DNA of 8,233 nt, from NCBI GenBank assembly GCA_030040495.1, contig JASHTP010000379.1:1-8233 (forward strand), given 5' to 3'. Of the stretch, positions 1 through 5,308 are shown in pieces. Under the pieces are notes generated by a model that saw only the letters and a program-made list of their open reading frames with translations, searched no databases and had not been told where the DNA came from. Source of the DNA: Alphaproteobacteria bacterium (lineage in GTDB: Bacteria > Pseudomonadota > Alphaproteobacteria > ATCC43930 > CGMCC-115725). The translations under genes were made by a program, and so were the position numbers. Each line of letters starts with the position of its first letter. The stretch's first letter is position 1.

Positions 1-621
1 TATCGCCGCGTGCTCCCCGCCGACCGCGAGACGCTCTCGGTCTATATCGCCGCGCTGGGCGGGACGCCGATCACCGCCTATCGCCGCGTCGAGCAGCGCG
101 CCTATTGGATCAATCTCTATAACGCGCTCACCGTGCGCACGGTGCTCGAGCACTATCCCGTCGCCACCATCCTCGACATCCGCCTCGATCAAGGCCGCGG
201 CCCCTGGCGCCAGAAGCTCATCCACATCGAGGGCGAGGAGGTCGGCCTCGACGATGTCGAGCACCGCATTCTGCGCCCGCTCTGGCGCGACCCCCGCCTC
301 CACTACGCGCTCAACTACGCGGCGCTCGGCTCGCCCGACCTGCAGCCGCGCGCCTTCACCGCGGCGGCGACCGACGCGGTGCTCGACCGGGCGGCGCGCG
401 CCTTCGTCAACGCGCCGCGCGGCGCGCGCATCGAGCGCGGCCGGCTCATCGTCTCCTCGCTCTATCGCTGGTACGAGGCGGATTTCGGCGACGGCGACCG
501 CGGCGTCATCGCCCATCTCCGGCGCTACGCGGCGCCGCCGCTGGCCGAGGCGCTGGCGCGGGAGACGCGCGTCGCCGGCGACGAATTCGACTGGTCGCTC
601 AACGACGCGAAGCTGCTTTGA
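1..621 (+). CDS. DUF547 domain-containing protein, C-terminal part (5' truncated by window)
   Basis: The frame is open from the first base and stops with TGA at 619-621, giving 206 visible residues; the N-terminus lies outside the window. The protein matches the DUF547 family. The visible signatures are an aromatic-rich helix YWINLYNALTVRTVLEHYP (about residues 39-57), a WRQKLIHIEGEEVGLDDVEHRIL stretch around residues 75-97, and HYALNYAALGSPDLQPRAF (about 101-119), which corresponds to the family's H-[YF]-A-[LI]-N-C/x-A-A-x-[GS]-S-P core. Here Tyr replaces the Cys often seen after the Asn. The molecular function of DUF547 is unknown; members are often secreted or membrane-linked in Proteobacteria, but any signal peptide would lie upstream of the window. 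A GTG at position 10 could be read as a start, but family similarity already runs through it, so it is probably internal. The gene converges on the rRNA methyltransferase gene, with 6 bases between stops and no visible terminator hairpin. Confidence 0.88.
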   Translation, partial: YRRVLPADRETLSVYIAALGGTPITAYRRVEQRAYWINLYNALTVRTVLEHYPVATILDIRLDQGRGPWRQKLIHIEGEEVGLDDVEHRILRPLWRDPRLHYALNYAALGSPDLQPRAFTAAATDAVLDRAARAFVNAPRGARIERGRLIVSSLYRWYEADFGDGDRGVIAHLRRYAAPPLAEALARETRVAGDEFDWSLNDAKLL

Positions 622-627
622 CCCGAA

Positions 628-1827
628 TTAGTCGAGCACCAGCACCTGGCTCTTCAGATAGGCGCTTTCCGGCAGCCAGGGATGGACGGGGTGGTCGGGC
701 GCGGCGCCGGCGCTGCGCAGGATGCGGCCGCCACGGCCGGCATCCTCGAGGCCGCGCCGCACCGCCTCGGCGAAATCGGGCGGCTCGACATTGTGCGAGC
801 AGGAGGCGATGAAGAGCACGCCCTGCGGCGCCACCAGGCTCGCCGCGAGCCGCGCCAGCTTGCGATAGCCGCGCAGGCCGGGCCCCAGATCCTTCTTCGA
901 CTTCACGAAGGCGGGCGGATCGGCGATCACCAGGTCGAAGCGCTCGCCGGCCGCGCCGAGCCGCGCCAGCTCGCCGAAGGCGTCGGCGCGCTGGAAGCGG
1001 CAGCGTTCGCCCACGCGGTTGAGATCGGCCGCCGCCGCCGCGAGCGCCAGCGCCGCCTCGGAGCGGTCGAGCGCCAGCACCGCGTCGGCGCCGCCCATTG
1101 CCGCCTGCACGGCGAAGCCGCCGCTGTAGCAGTAAAGGTCGAGCACGCGCGCGCCCGCGGCGAGCGATGCCACGAAGCGGCGATTGTCGCGCTGGTCGAA
1201 GAACCAGCCGGTCTTCTGGCCCTCGCGGGGATCGGCGAGGAAGCGCGCGCCGTTCTCGACGAGTTCGACCGGCCCGGCGATCTCGCCCTTGGCGAGGCGC
1301 AGCTCGCTGTCGAGACCTTCGAGCGCGCGGGCCGGGCTGTCGTTGCGCAGCACGATCGCGCCCGGCGCCAGCACCGCGTCGCAGGCGGCGACGAGCTCGG
1401 CTTCGAGCCGCGCCATGCCGGCGGTGTTGAGCTGCAAGGTCAGCGCCTCGCCGTAGCGGTCGGCGACGAGGCCGGGCAGCCCGTCGGCCTCGGCATGGAC
1501 GAGGCGGTAGTAGGGCTCGCCATAGAGCCGGCGGCGCAGCGCCAGCGCGCGCTCGAGCCGCTCGGCGAGGAAGTCGCGGTCGATGCGGCGCTTCAGGTCG
1601 CGCTCGAGGAGGCGCGCGCTCACCAGCGTGTGCGGGTTGAAGCTGGCGACGCCGAGCGCATCGCCGCCGGCGCTGCGCAGGCTGACGAGGGTGCCCGGCG
1701 GCAGCGCCTTCGCCGCCGCGTCCATGGTCACCTCGTTGGAATAGACCCAGGGATGCCCGGCCTCGGCGCGCCGGTGGCGGCCGGGCTGCAGGGTGATCGT
1801 CGGGCGCGTCTTGGGATCGTCCGCCAT
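628..1827 (-). CDS. rlmI: Class I SAM-dependent 23S rRNA (cytosine-5) methyltransferase, RlmI family
   Basis: 399 residues from the ATG at 1827, close to the roughly 396 residues of E. coli RlmI, which makes m5C1962 in 23S rRNA using S-adenosylmethionine in the cytoplasm. The N-terminal PUA RNA-binding domain (about 10-80) includes the typical G-H-P-W-V-Y-S-N-E-V segment. A central domain follows, with LVHAEADGLPGLVADRYG at about 109-126. The Rossmann methyltransferase domain carries GQKTGWFFDQRDNR (203-216), the SAM loop VLDLYCYSGGF (228-238), motif IV DPPAFVKSKK (303-312) and SCSH (342-345), which supplies the likely catalytic Cys343. An in-frame ATG at 1896 would add 23 residues with no family similarity and would overlap the SDR stop, so I reject it. 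No SD precedes 1827. The gene lies 50 bases after SDR copy 1, so it may be read through from the operon or from a weak local promoter. Orthology to RlmI specifically, rather than a close paralogue of this family, is likely but not proven. Confidence 0.9.
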   Translation of the reverse strand: MADDPKTRPTITLQPGRHRRAEAGHPWVYSNEVTMDAAAKALPPGTLVSLRSAGGDALGVASFNPHTLVSARLLERDLKRRIDRDFLAERLERALALRRRLYGEPYYRLVHAEADGLPGLVADRYGEALTLQLNTAGMARLEAELVAACDAVLAPGAIVLRNDSPARALEGLDSELRLAKGEIAGPVELVENGARFLADPREGQKTGWFFDQRDNRRFVASLAAGARVLDLYCYSGGFAVQAAMGGADAVLALDRSEAALALAAAAADLNRVGERCRFQRADAFGELARLGAAGERFDLVIADPPAFVKSKKDLGPGLRGYRKLARLAASLVAPQGVLFIASCSHNVEPPDFAEAVRRGLEDAGRGGRILRSAGAAPDHPVHPWLPESAYLKSQVLVLD

Positions 1828-1837
1828 GGCGGCGGCG

Positions 1838-1865
1838 AGTGTAGCCGGCGATGTCGCGGCGACAA
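1838..1865 (-). promoter_or_regulatory. Possible weak promoter for the rRNA methyltransferase gene
   Basis: On the minus strand the 50-base gap contains TTGTCG (1865-1860), a 16-base spacer and TACACT (1843-1838), four of six matches to each sigma-70 hexamer. Transcription would begin near 1831, only about 4 bases before the ATG at 1827, giving a nearly leaderless mRNA; this fits the lack of an SD. A short palindrome (TGTCGC-G-GCGACA, 1852-1864) overlaps the -35 element. Motif matches this weak occur by chance, so this remains a suggestion. Confidence 0.25.
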
Positions 1866-1877
1866 GGCGAGATCGCG

Positions 1878-2603
1878 TTACCAGGCCTCGATCCATGGAC
1901 GCAGATCGAGCTCGTGCGTCCAGGCGCTCCGCGGCTGGCGGTGCAGCAGCCAGTAATTCTCGGCGGCGGCGTCGGGGTCGAGAATGCCGTCTTGCGACTT
2001 GAGCGCGTAGCGCTCGGGGAAATTGTCGCGGATGAAGGCGGTGTCGATGGCGCCGTCGATGACGGTATGGGCGACGTGGATGCCGAGCGGCCCGAGCTCG
2101 CGCGCCATGCTCTGCGCCAGCGCGCGCAGCGCGTGCTTGGCGCCGGCGAAGGCGGCGAAGCCCTCGCGGCCGCGCAGGCTGGCGCTGGCGCCGGTGAAGA
2201 GGATGGTGCCGCGGCCGCGCGGCGCCATCACCTTCGCCGCCTCGCGGCCGGTGAGGAATCCCGCGAAGCAGCCCATCTCCCAGACCTTGAAGTAGACGCG
2301 GCTCGTCGTCTCGCGGATGGGAAAGCGCACATTGGCACCGATGTTGAAGATGGCGACTTCGAGCGTGCCGAGCTCGCGCTCGATGCGCGCCACGAGATCC
2401 TGCACCTGCTCCTCCTTGCGCGCGTCGACGCCGAAGGCGACCGCCTCGCCGCCTGCGGCGCGGATCGCCTCGACCAAAGGCGCGAGCTTCTCGCCATGGC
2501 GGCGGACGACGCAGGCGACCATGCCTTCGCGCGCGAAGCGCCGGGCGATGGCGCCGCCCAGCGCGTCGCCGGCGCCGACGATGAGCGCGGCCTGCTTCGC
2601 CAT
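1878..2603 (-). CDS. Atypical short-chain dehydrogenase/reductase, copy 1 (Phe in place of catalytic Tyr; SDR_c10-like)
   Basis: 241 residues from the ATG at 2603, chosen because AGGAGGG (2616-2610) sits 6 bases upstream; the in-frame TTG at 2609 would touch the SD. The Rossmann fold begins with VGAGDALG (9-16), an incomplete version of the TGxxx[AG]xG cofactor motif. Asn87 of the NAG-type motif is kept. The active site is degenerate: the Y-x-x-x-K motif reads F152-A-G-A-K156, and in an ungapped hand alignment the catalytic Ser register is Ala139, with Ser140 next to it. This is the hallmark of the classical-SDR subgroup described as SDR_c10, which lacks the usual tetrad but keeps Lys. The tail (HRQPRSAWTHELDLRPW, about 221-237) is nearly shared with copy 2. 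It starts 2 bases after the thioesterase stop, so translation is probably coupled. Substrate and even catalytic activity are unknown; NAD(P) binding is plausible. It could act as a non-redox binding subunit. Confidence 0.9.
   Translation of the reverse strand: MAKQAALIVGAGDALGGAIARRFAREGMVACVVRRHGEKLAPLVEAIRAAGGEAVAFGVDARKEEQVQDLVARIERELGTLEVAIFNIGANVRFPIRETTSRVYFKVWEMGCFAGFLTGREAAKVMAPRGRGTILFTGASASLRGREGFAAFAGAKHALRALAQSMARELGPLGIHVAHTVIDGAIDTAFIRDNFPERYALKSQDGILDPDAAAENYWLLHRQPRSAWTHELDLRPWIEAW
2089..2133. repeat. 45-bp perfect direct repeat, copy A (inside SDR copy 1)
   Basis: This stretch is identical, base for base, to 3595-3639; both flanks mismatch immediately. It encodes the ALRALAQSMARELGP helix that follows the active-site Lys in both SDR genes. 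A second exact match of 24 bp (2200-2223 and 3706-3729) lies at the same 1506-base offset. This shows homology between the two genes, with possible gene conversion. Confidence 0.9.
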
Positions 2604-2605
2604 GG

Positions 2606-3382
2606 TCAACCCTCCTGCGTGCGCGGCACCAGCACGATGGTCTGGCAGCAGCGGCCGATGCGGCCGGTCTCGTCGAAGAGCTCGGATTCGGTGAGCCCCA
2701 TGCCGTCCGGACGCCAGTCGGAGCGCGCCTTGACGCCGATCCAGCCCGGCTGCGGCGGCCGCGACAGGTGCAGCGCGATGTCGATGTTGGGGAAGGTGAA
2801 GCGCTTGAGCAGCGTGGGGTCGCCGCCGAGCGAGAAGGGCTGGCCGTTGTCGGCGATGGCGAAGGCGGCGGCGAGCGAGGTGGCGAACGGCACCATCGGC
2901 CGCTTCAGCCGGCCCCAGATGCGGCCCTGCTCGTCGTGGCGCAAATCGAGCGCGTCGAACAGCGTCTTGTGGCGCAAGCGCGGATGCATCGGCCAGGGCG
3001 GCAGCGAAGCGGGGTCGGCGGCGAGCGGCGGCTCGGCCGGCACGCCCGTCACCTTCTCGACGGCGACGAAGGATGCCATGCCCTTGGCGATGAGCTTGTC
3101 GTCGGCGATCAGCACGGTCTCGAGCGCGCCCGCGCGCCCGCCCTTGCGCAGCAGCTCGCTCCGGGTCGCGAGCGGCGCCAGCGGCGCCGGCCGTAGCAGC
3201 AGCACGCTGGCGCTGAGCAGCATGCCGAGGCCGTGCTCGCGCCCTTCGCGCTCCATCTCGGCGACGACGAGGCCCGAGACGGCGCCGCCATGGAGCCCGC
3301 GGAAGGGCCCGGTGGCGATTTCATGCGGCTGCCAGCGCGCGCCGTCGCGGAAAAAGATCGGCGCGTCGTCCGCCTCGGCCAT
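2606..3382 (-). CDS. Thioesterase family protein (TesB/4HBT_3-like double hot-dog acyl-CoA thioesterase)
   Basis: 258 residues, a size that fits a double hot-dog TesB-like thioesterase, which hydrolyses acyl-CoA thioesters in the cytoplasm. The first hot-dog half contains the family's H-G-G-A motif (31-34) followed by a hydrophobic helix. The second half, from about residue 130, contains KRPMVPFATSLAAAFAIAD with Asp178 at the position usually occupied by the active-site Asp. It ends with a strand pattern DGMGLTESELFDETGRIGRCCQTIVL (226-251), typical of the 4HBT-like C-terminal domain. The ATG at 3382 lies one base after the TGA of SDR copy 2 and has only a weak GAGAG upstream, so translation is probably coupled. 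The stop lies 2 bases before the ATG of SDR copy 1. Its place between two SDR paralogues suggests an acyl-CoA substrate for the pathway (inference). The acyl chain is unknown, and an acyl-CoA-binding or hydratase-like role cannot be excluded. Confidence 0.82.
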   Translation of the reverse strand: MAEADDAPIFFRDGARWQPHEIATGPFRGLHGGAVSGLVVAEMEREGREHGLGMLLSASVLLLRPAPLAPLATRSELLRKGGRAGALETVLIADDKLIAKGMASFVAVEKVTGVPAEPPLAADPASLPPWPMHPRLRHKTLFDALDLRHDEQGRIWGRLKRPMVPFATSLAAAFAIADNGQPFSLGGDPTLLKRFTFPNIDIALHLSRPPQPGWIGVKARSDWRPDGMGLTESELFDETGRIGRCCQTIVLVPRTQEG

Positions 3383-3383
3383 G

Positions 3384-4115
3384 TCAGAAGCTCTCGGCCC
3401 AGGGACGCAGATCGATCTCCTGCGTCCAGGCGCTGCGCGGCTGGCGATGGATCTGCCAATAGGTCTCGGCGATCGCCTCGGGGCTCACCAGCCCGTCGGG
3501 GCCGCGCTGGTCGCGCAGCTGCGGAAAGCGCTGGAGCAGCCGCGCGCCGTCGATGCCGCCATCGACGACGAGATGGGCGACATGGATGCCTTTGGGCCCG
3601 AGCTCGCGCGCCATGCTCTGCGCCAGCGCGCGCAGCGCGGCCTTGGCCACGGCGAAGGCGGCGAAGCCGGCGCGGCCGCGCAGCGAGCCCGAGGCGCCGG
3701 CGAACAGGATGGTGCCGCGGCCGCGCGGCACCATGCGGCGCGCGACCTCGCGGCCCACCAGGAAACCGCCGAGGCAATGATCGCGCCAGAGCTGCTCGAA
3801 ATCGGCTTGCGCGAGCTCCAGGATGCTGTCCTGCCGGTTGCTGCCGGCATTGTGGAGCGCGACGGCGAGCGGCGCCTCGGCCTCGGCCGCGGCGACGAAG
3901 CGCTGCGCCTCGGCCTCGCGCGTGGCGTCGCCGATCAGCATCTCGGCCTTGCCGCCGGCGGCGCGGATCTCCGCCGCGACGCGCTCGAGCTTTTCCGGCG
4001 TGCGGCCGACGATGAAGACCGAGAGCCCGTCGCGGGCGAAGCGCCGCGCCGTCGCCGCGCCGACGCCGTTGCTGGCGCCGACGCCGACCACCAATGCCGT
4101 TCCGCGCTCGCTCAT
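3384..4115 (-). CDS. Atypical short-chain dehydrogenase/reductase, copy 2 (Phe in place of catalytic Tyr; SDR_c10-like)
   Basis: 243 residues from the ATG at 4115, preceded by GGGAGG (4127-4122) at 6 bases. The nucleotide-binding loop VGASNGVG (12-19) is closer to the canonical TGxxxGxG than in copy 1, lacking only the Thr. NAG is intact at 89-91. The active-site motif again reads F154-A-V-A-K158 instead of Y-x-x-x-K, and Ala141 occupies the Ser register, with Ser142 adjacent. The C-terminal tail (YWQIHRQPRSAWTQEIDLRPW) almost matches copy 1, and the DNA shares exact blocks of 45 and 24 bp with it. It is second in the operon, 16 bases after the isomerase stop, and its TGA is one base from the thioesterase ATG. 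As in copy 1, loss of the catalytic Tyr is a property of the SDR_c10 subgroup, not random decay: the frame and fold motifs are intact. The reaction is unknown. The two copies may pair as a heterodimer, which is speculation. Confidence 0.9.
   Translation of the reverse strand: MSERGTALVVGVGASNGVGAATARRFARDGLSVFIVGRTPEKLERVAAEIRAAGGKAEMLIGDATREAEAQRFVAAAEAEAPLAVALHNAGSNRQDSILELAQADFEQLWRDHCLGGFLVGREVARRMVPRGRGTILFAGASGSLRGRAGFAAFAVAKAALRALAQSMARELGPKGIHVAHLVVDGGIDGARLLQRFPQLRDQRGPDGLVSPEAIAETYWQIHRQPRSAWTQEIDLRPWAESF
3595..3639. repeat. 45-bp perfect direct repeat, copy B (inside SDR copy 2)
   Basis: Identical to 2089-2133, in the homologous position and reading frame of the second SDR gene. 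The repeats lie 1506 bases apart in the same orientation, so recombination between them would delete the thioesterase gene and leave one in-frame chimeric SDR. Sequence identity is seen directly; the recombination outcome is inference. Confidence 0.9.
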
Positions 4116-4121
4116 CCCGTG

Positions 4122-4127
4122 CCTCCC
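4122..4127 (-). promoter_or_regulatory. Ribosome binding site of SDR copy 2
   Basis: The minus strand reads GGGAGG followed by six bases and the ATG at 4115, inside the 16-base gap after the isomerase stop. It fixes the start of SDR copy 2. Confidence 0.8.
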
Positions 4128-4131
4128 GCGC

Positions 4132-4740
4132 TCACGTCGCCTTCCGGTAGGGGCGGCCCTGGAGCGCGTCGGCGACGAAGTCGAGGCGGTCCTGGCCGAA
4201 GAACATCTCGTCGCCGACGAAGAAGCTGGGCGCGCCGAAGACGCCGCGCGCCACCGCCGCTTCGGTCCAGGCCTTGAGCGTCCGCTTGACGTCGTCCTCG
4301 GCGATGCGCGCCAGGATGTGGCGGTCGTCGAGCCGGGCCTCGCGCAGCACGCCGGCGACGACCTCGTCCTCGTCCATCTTGCGCGCGTCGCGCCACATGC
4401 CGGCGAAGGCCGCGTCGCTGTAGCGGTCGAGATAGCCTTCGGCCTTGGCGACGACGGCGCCGCGCATCAGCTTCAGCGTGTTGACGACGAAATAGGGGTT
4501 GCGCTGGAACGGGATCGCGTATTTGACGGTGTGGCGCTCGAGGTCGCGGTTGCTGTGCGCCCATTTGAGCTCGTTGAGCGCCGGGCTGCTGTTGCCGGTG
4601 AGCTGGAACACGCCGCCGAGCAGCATCGGCCGGTACTCCGCCCGGGCTCCCGTGCGCCGCAGCAGCTCCGGCAGGCGGCAATGGGCGATATAGGAATAAG
4701 GGCTGCCATAGTCGAAATAGAACTCGACCATTCCGGCCAT
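4132..4740 (-). CDS. 2-hydroxychromene-2-carboxylate isomerase-like protein (DsbA family, kappa-class GST fold)
   Basis: 202 residues from the ATG at 4740, which has an ideal AGGAGG 5 bases upstream; an upstream in-frame start at 4806 would extend across the promoter and operators, so I reject it. The N-terminus VEFYFDYGSPYSYIA (5-19) matches the thioredoxin-fold strand and the S-P-[FY]-S-Y motif of NahD-type HCCA isomerases. Ser13 corresponds to the glutathione-activating Ser of kappa-class GSTs. The C-terminal VFGAPSFFVGDEMFFGQDRLDF (167-188) holds the cis-Pro (Pro171) and the conserved G-D-E-M-x-x-G-x-D-R-L signature. Characterised members isomerise 2-hydroxychromene-2-carboxylate to trans-o-hydroxybenzylidenepyruvate in naphthalene degradation, using glutathione. 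No other naphthalene genes are present here, so the real substrate may differ. It is the first gene of the leftward operon and sits opposite the HxlR regulator gene. Confidence 0.9.
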   Translation of the reverse strand: MAGMVEFYFDYGSPYSYIAHCRLPELLRRTGARAEYRPMLLGGVFQLTGNSSPALNELKWAHSNRDLERHTVKYAIPFQRNPYFVVNTLKLMRGAVVAKAEGYLDRYSDAAFAGMWRDARKMDEDEVVAGVLREARLDDRHILARIAEDDVKRTLKAWTEAAVARGVFGAPSFFVGDEMFFGQDRLDFVADALQGRPYRKAT

Positions 4741-4745
4741 CGGCG

Positions 4746-4752
4746 CCTCCTC
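4746..4752 (-). promoter_or_regulatory. Ribosome binding site deciding the isomerase start
   Basis: The minus strand reads GAGGAGG, then CGCCG, then the ATG at 4740. This strong SD at 5-base spacing rules out the longer in-frame start at 4806. Confidence 0.88.
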
Positions 4753-4782
4753 TTGAGTTCCGAAACGGAACTTTGCTATGGT
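4753..4782 (+). promoter_or_regulatory. Predicted sigma-70-like promoter of hxlR-type gene and flavin reductase
   Basis: TTGAGT (4753-4758), an 18-base spacer and TATGGT (4777-4782) form a reasonable sigma-70 promoter pointing right, with initiation near 4789 and a leader of about 40 bases before the ATG at 4830. The left palindrome fills the spacer and the right palindrome overlaps the expected start site, the arrangement expected for autorepression. The hexamers are seen; activity is inferred. Confidence 0.5.
4756..4772. promoter_or_regulatory. Operator palindrome O1 (probable HxlR binding site)
   Basis: AGTTCCG-AAA-CGGAACT is a perfect inverted repeat with 7-bp arms and a 3-bp centre. It lies between the -35 and -10 hexamers of the rightward promoter and just after the expected start site of the leftward one. 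An almost identical copy follows with centres 28 bp apart. HxlR regulators bind as dimers to inverted repeats near their own genes, so the adjacent regulator is the natural candidate. Confidence 0.8.
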
Positions 4783-4806
4783 GCGTTCCGAAACGGAACT
4801 TGTCAA
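4778..4806 (-). promoter_or_regulatory. Predicted promoter of the leftward isomerase-SDR-thioesterase operon
   Basis: On the minus strand a consensus -35 TTGACA (4806-4801) is followed, after exactly 17 bases, by a weak -10 CACCAT (4783-4778; three of six matches). Palindrome O2 fills the spacer completely and O1 covers the expected start site near 4771. The perfect -35, the operators and the strong SD downstream together support a regulated promoter; the -10 assignment is the weakest point. Confidence 0.5.
4784..4800. promoter_or_regulatory. Operator palindrome O2 (probable HxlR binding site)
   Basis: CGTTCCG-AAA-CGGAACT has perfect 6-bp arms (4785-4799) and differs from O1 only at the first base. 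It exactly spans the 17-base spacer of the leftward promoter and the start region of the rightward one. A weaker half-site AAACGGA lies at 4813-4819, overlapping the regulator gene's SD. Confidence 0.8.
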
Positions 4807-4816
4807 ACGCCCAAAC

Positions 4817-4824
4817 GGAGAAGG
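4817..4824 (+). promoter_or_regulatory. Ribosome binding site of the HxlR-family regulator
   Basis: GGAGAAGG lies 5 bases before the ATG at 4830. It supports this start over the in-frame TTG at 4773, which has no SD and would place coding sequence across the promoter and operator O2. Confidence 0.8.
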
Positions 4825-4829
4825 CTGCC

Positions 4830-5303
4830 ATGCGGTGGGCGGAGCTGGAGCGGGAAGCCTGCTCGGTGGCGCGCACCGTCTCGGTGGTCGGCGACCGCTG
4901 GAGCCTGCTGATCCTGCGCGACTGCTTCCTCCGGGTGCGGCGCTTCGAGGAGTTCCAGGCGCGGCTCGGCATCACCCGCCACGTCCTCGCCGACCGGCTG
5001 CGCAAGCTGGTCGAGGCCGGCGTGCTGGCGCGCGTCGCCTATCGGCAGCGGCCGCTTCGCTACGAGTACCGGCTCACCGAGAAGGGGCTCGACCTCAACC
5101 CCGTGCTGCTGGCGCTGGTGCGCTGGGGCGACGCGCACATGGCGGGCGAGCGCGGCCCGCCCAAGCTCTACGAGCACCGTGCGTGCGGCCACGTCTTCGA
5201 TCCCGTGATGTGCTGCTCGGTCTGCGGCGGCGCGGTGACGGCGCGAAACATCCGCATCCTCGACGGACCGGGCGCCGCGCCCGCCGCCGCCAACGACGCC
5301 TAG
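4830..5303 (+). CDS. HxlR-family winged helix-turn-helix transcriptional regulator
   Basis: 157 residues. The N-terminal half is a clear HxlR (MarR-like winged helix) domain: CSVARTVSVVGDRWSLLILRD (11-31) with the conserved N-terminal Cys11, then RRFEEFQARLGITRHVLADRLRKLVEAGVL (38-67) as the recognition-helix region, and a wing RPLRYEYRLTEKGLDLNPVLLAL. The C-terminal tail (116-134) has His116, Cys119, His121, Cys128, Cys129 and Cys132 in a C-G...C-x-x-C-G arrangement like a small zinc ribbon. Several HxlR proteins sense electrophiles or oxidants through cysteine, so a thiol- or metal-based signal is plausible, though not shown. The gene diverges from the isomerase operon across an 89-base region with two palindromes, and its stop is 5 bases from the flavin reductase ATG. 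It probably represses its own transcript and the divergent operon, released by a substrate or redox signal (inference). Confidence 0.93.
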   Translation: MRWAELEREACSVARTVSVVGDRWSLLILRDCFLRVRRFEEFQARLGITRHVLADRLRKLVEAGVLARVAYRQRPLRYEYRLTEKGLDLNPVLLALVRWGDAHMAGERGPPKLYEHRACGHVFDPVMCCSVCGGAVTARNIRILDGPGAAPAAANDA

Positions 5304-5308
5304 CGGCG

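Noticed and set aside
1852..1864. Palindrome TGTCGC-G-GCGACA as a terminator between SDR copy 1 and the methyltransferase gene
   Set aside because: The stem is only 5-6 bp with a tiny loop and no T-run follows on the minus strand, so it is not a convincing intrinsic terminator. An operator role is possible but unsupported.
1828..1896. Upstream ATG at 1896 as the start of the methyltransferase gene
   Set aside because: The extra 23 residues lack PUA-family similarity, overlap the SDR gene's end, and have no better ribosome binding site. The ATG at 1827 gives the family's usual length.
682..1956. A 424-codon plus-strand frame opposite the rRNA methyltransferase
   Set aside because: It is wholly antisense to a gene with complete PUA and methyltransferase motifs, and its translation has no recognisable domain.
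2604..2609. TTG at 2609 as the start of SDR copy 1
   Set aside because: The SD ends next to this codon, leaving no spacing. The ATG at 2603 has the proper 6-base gap.
1851..4277. An open frame of 808 codons on the plus strand, antisense to three operon genes
   Set aside because: It runs opposite four well-supported genes with recognisable families and SD sites. Its composition is low-complexity Ala/Arg/Gly. Long antisense frames are expected at this GC content.
4813..4819. Third operator from the AAACGGA half-site near the HxlR gene's ATG
   Set aside because: Only one arm is present and no matching inverted arm is seen. It overlaps the SD and may be chance.
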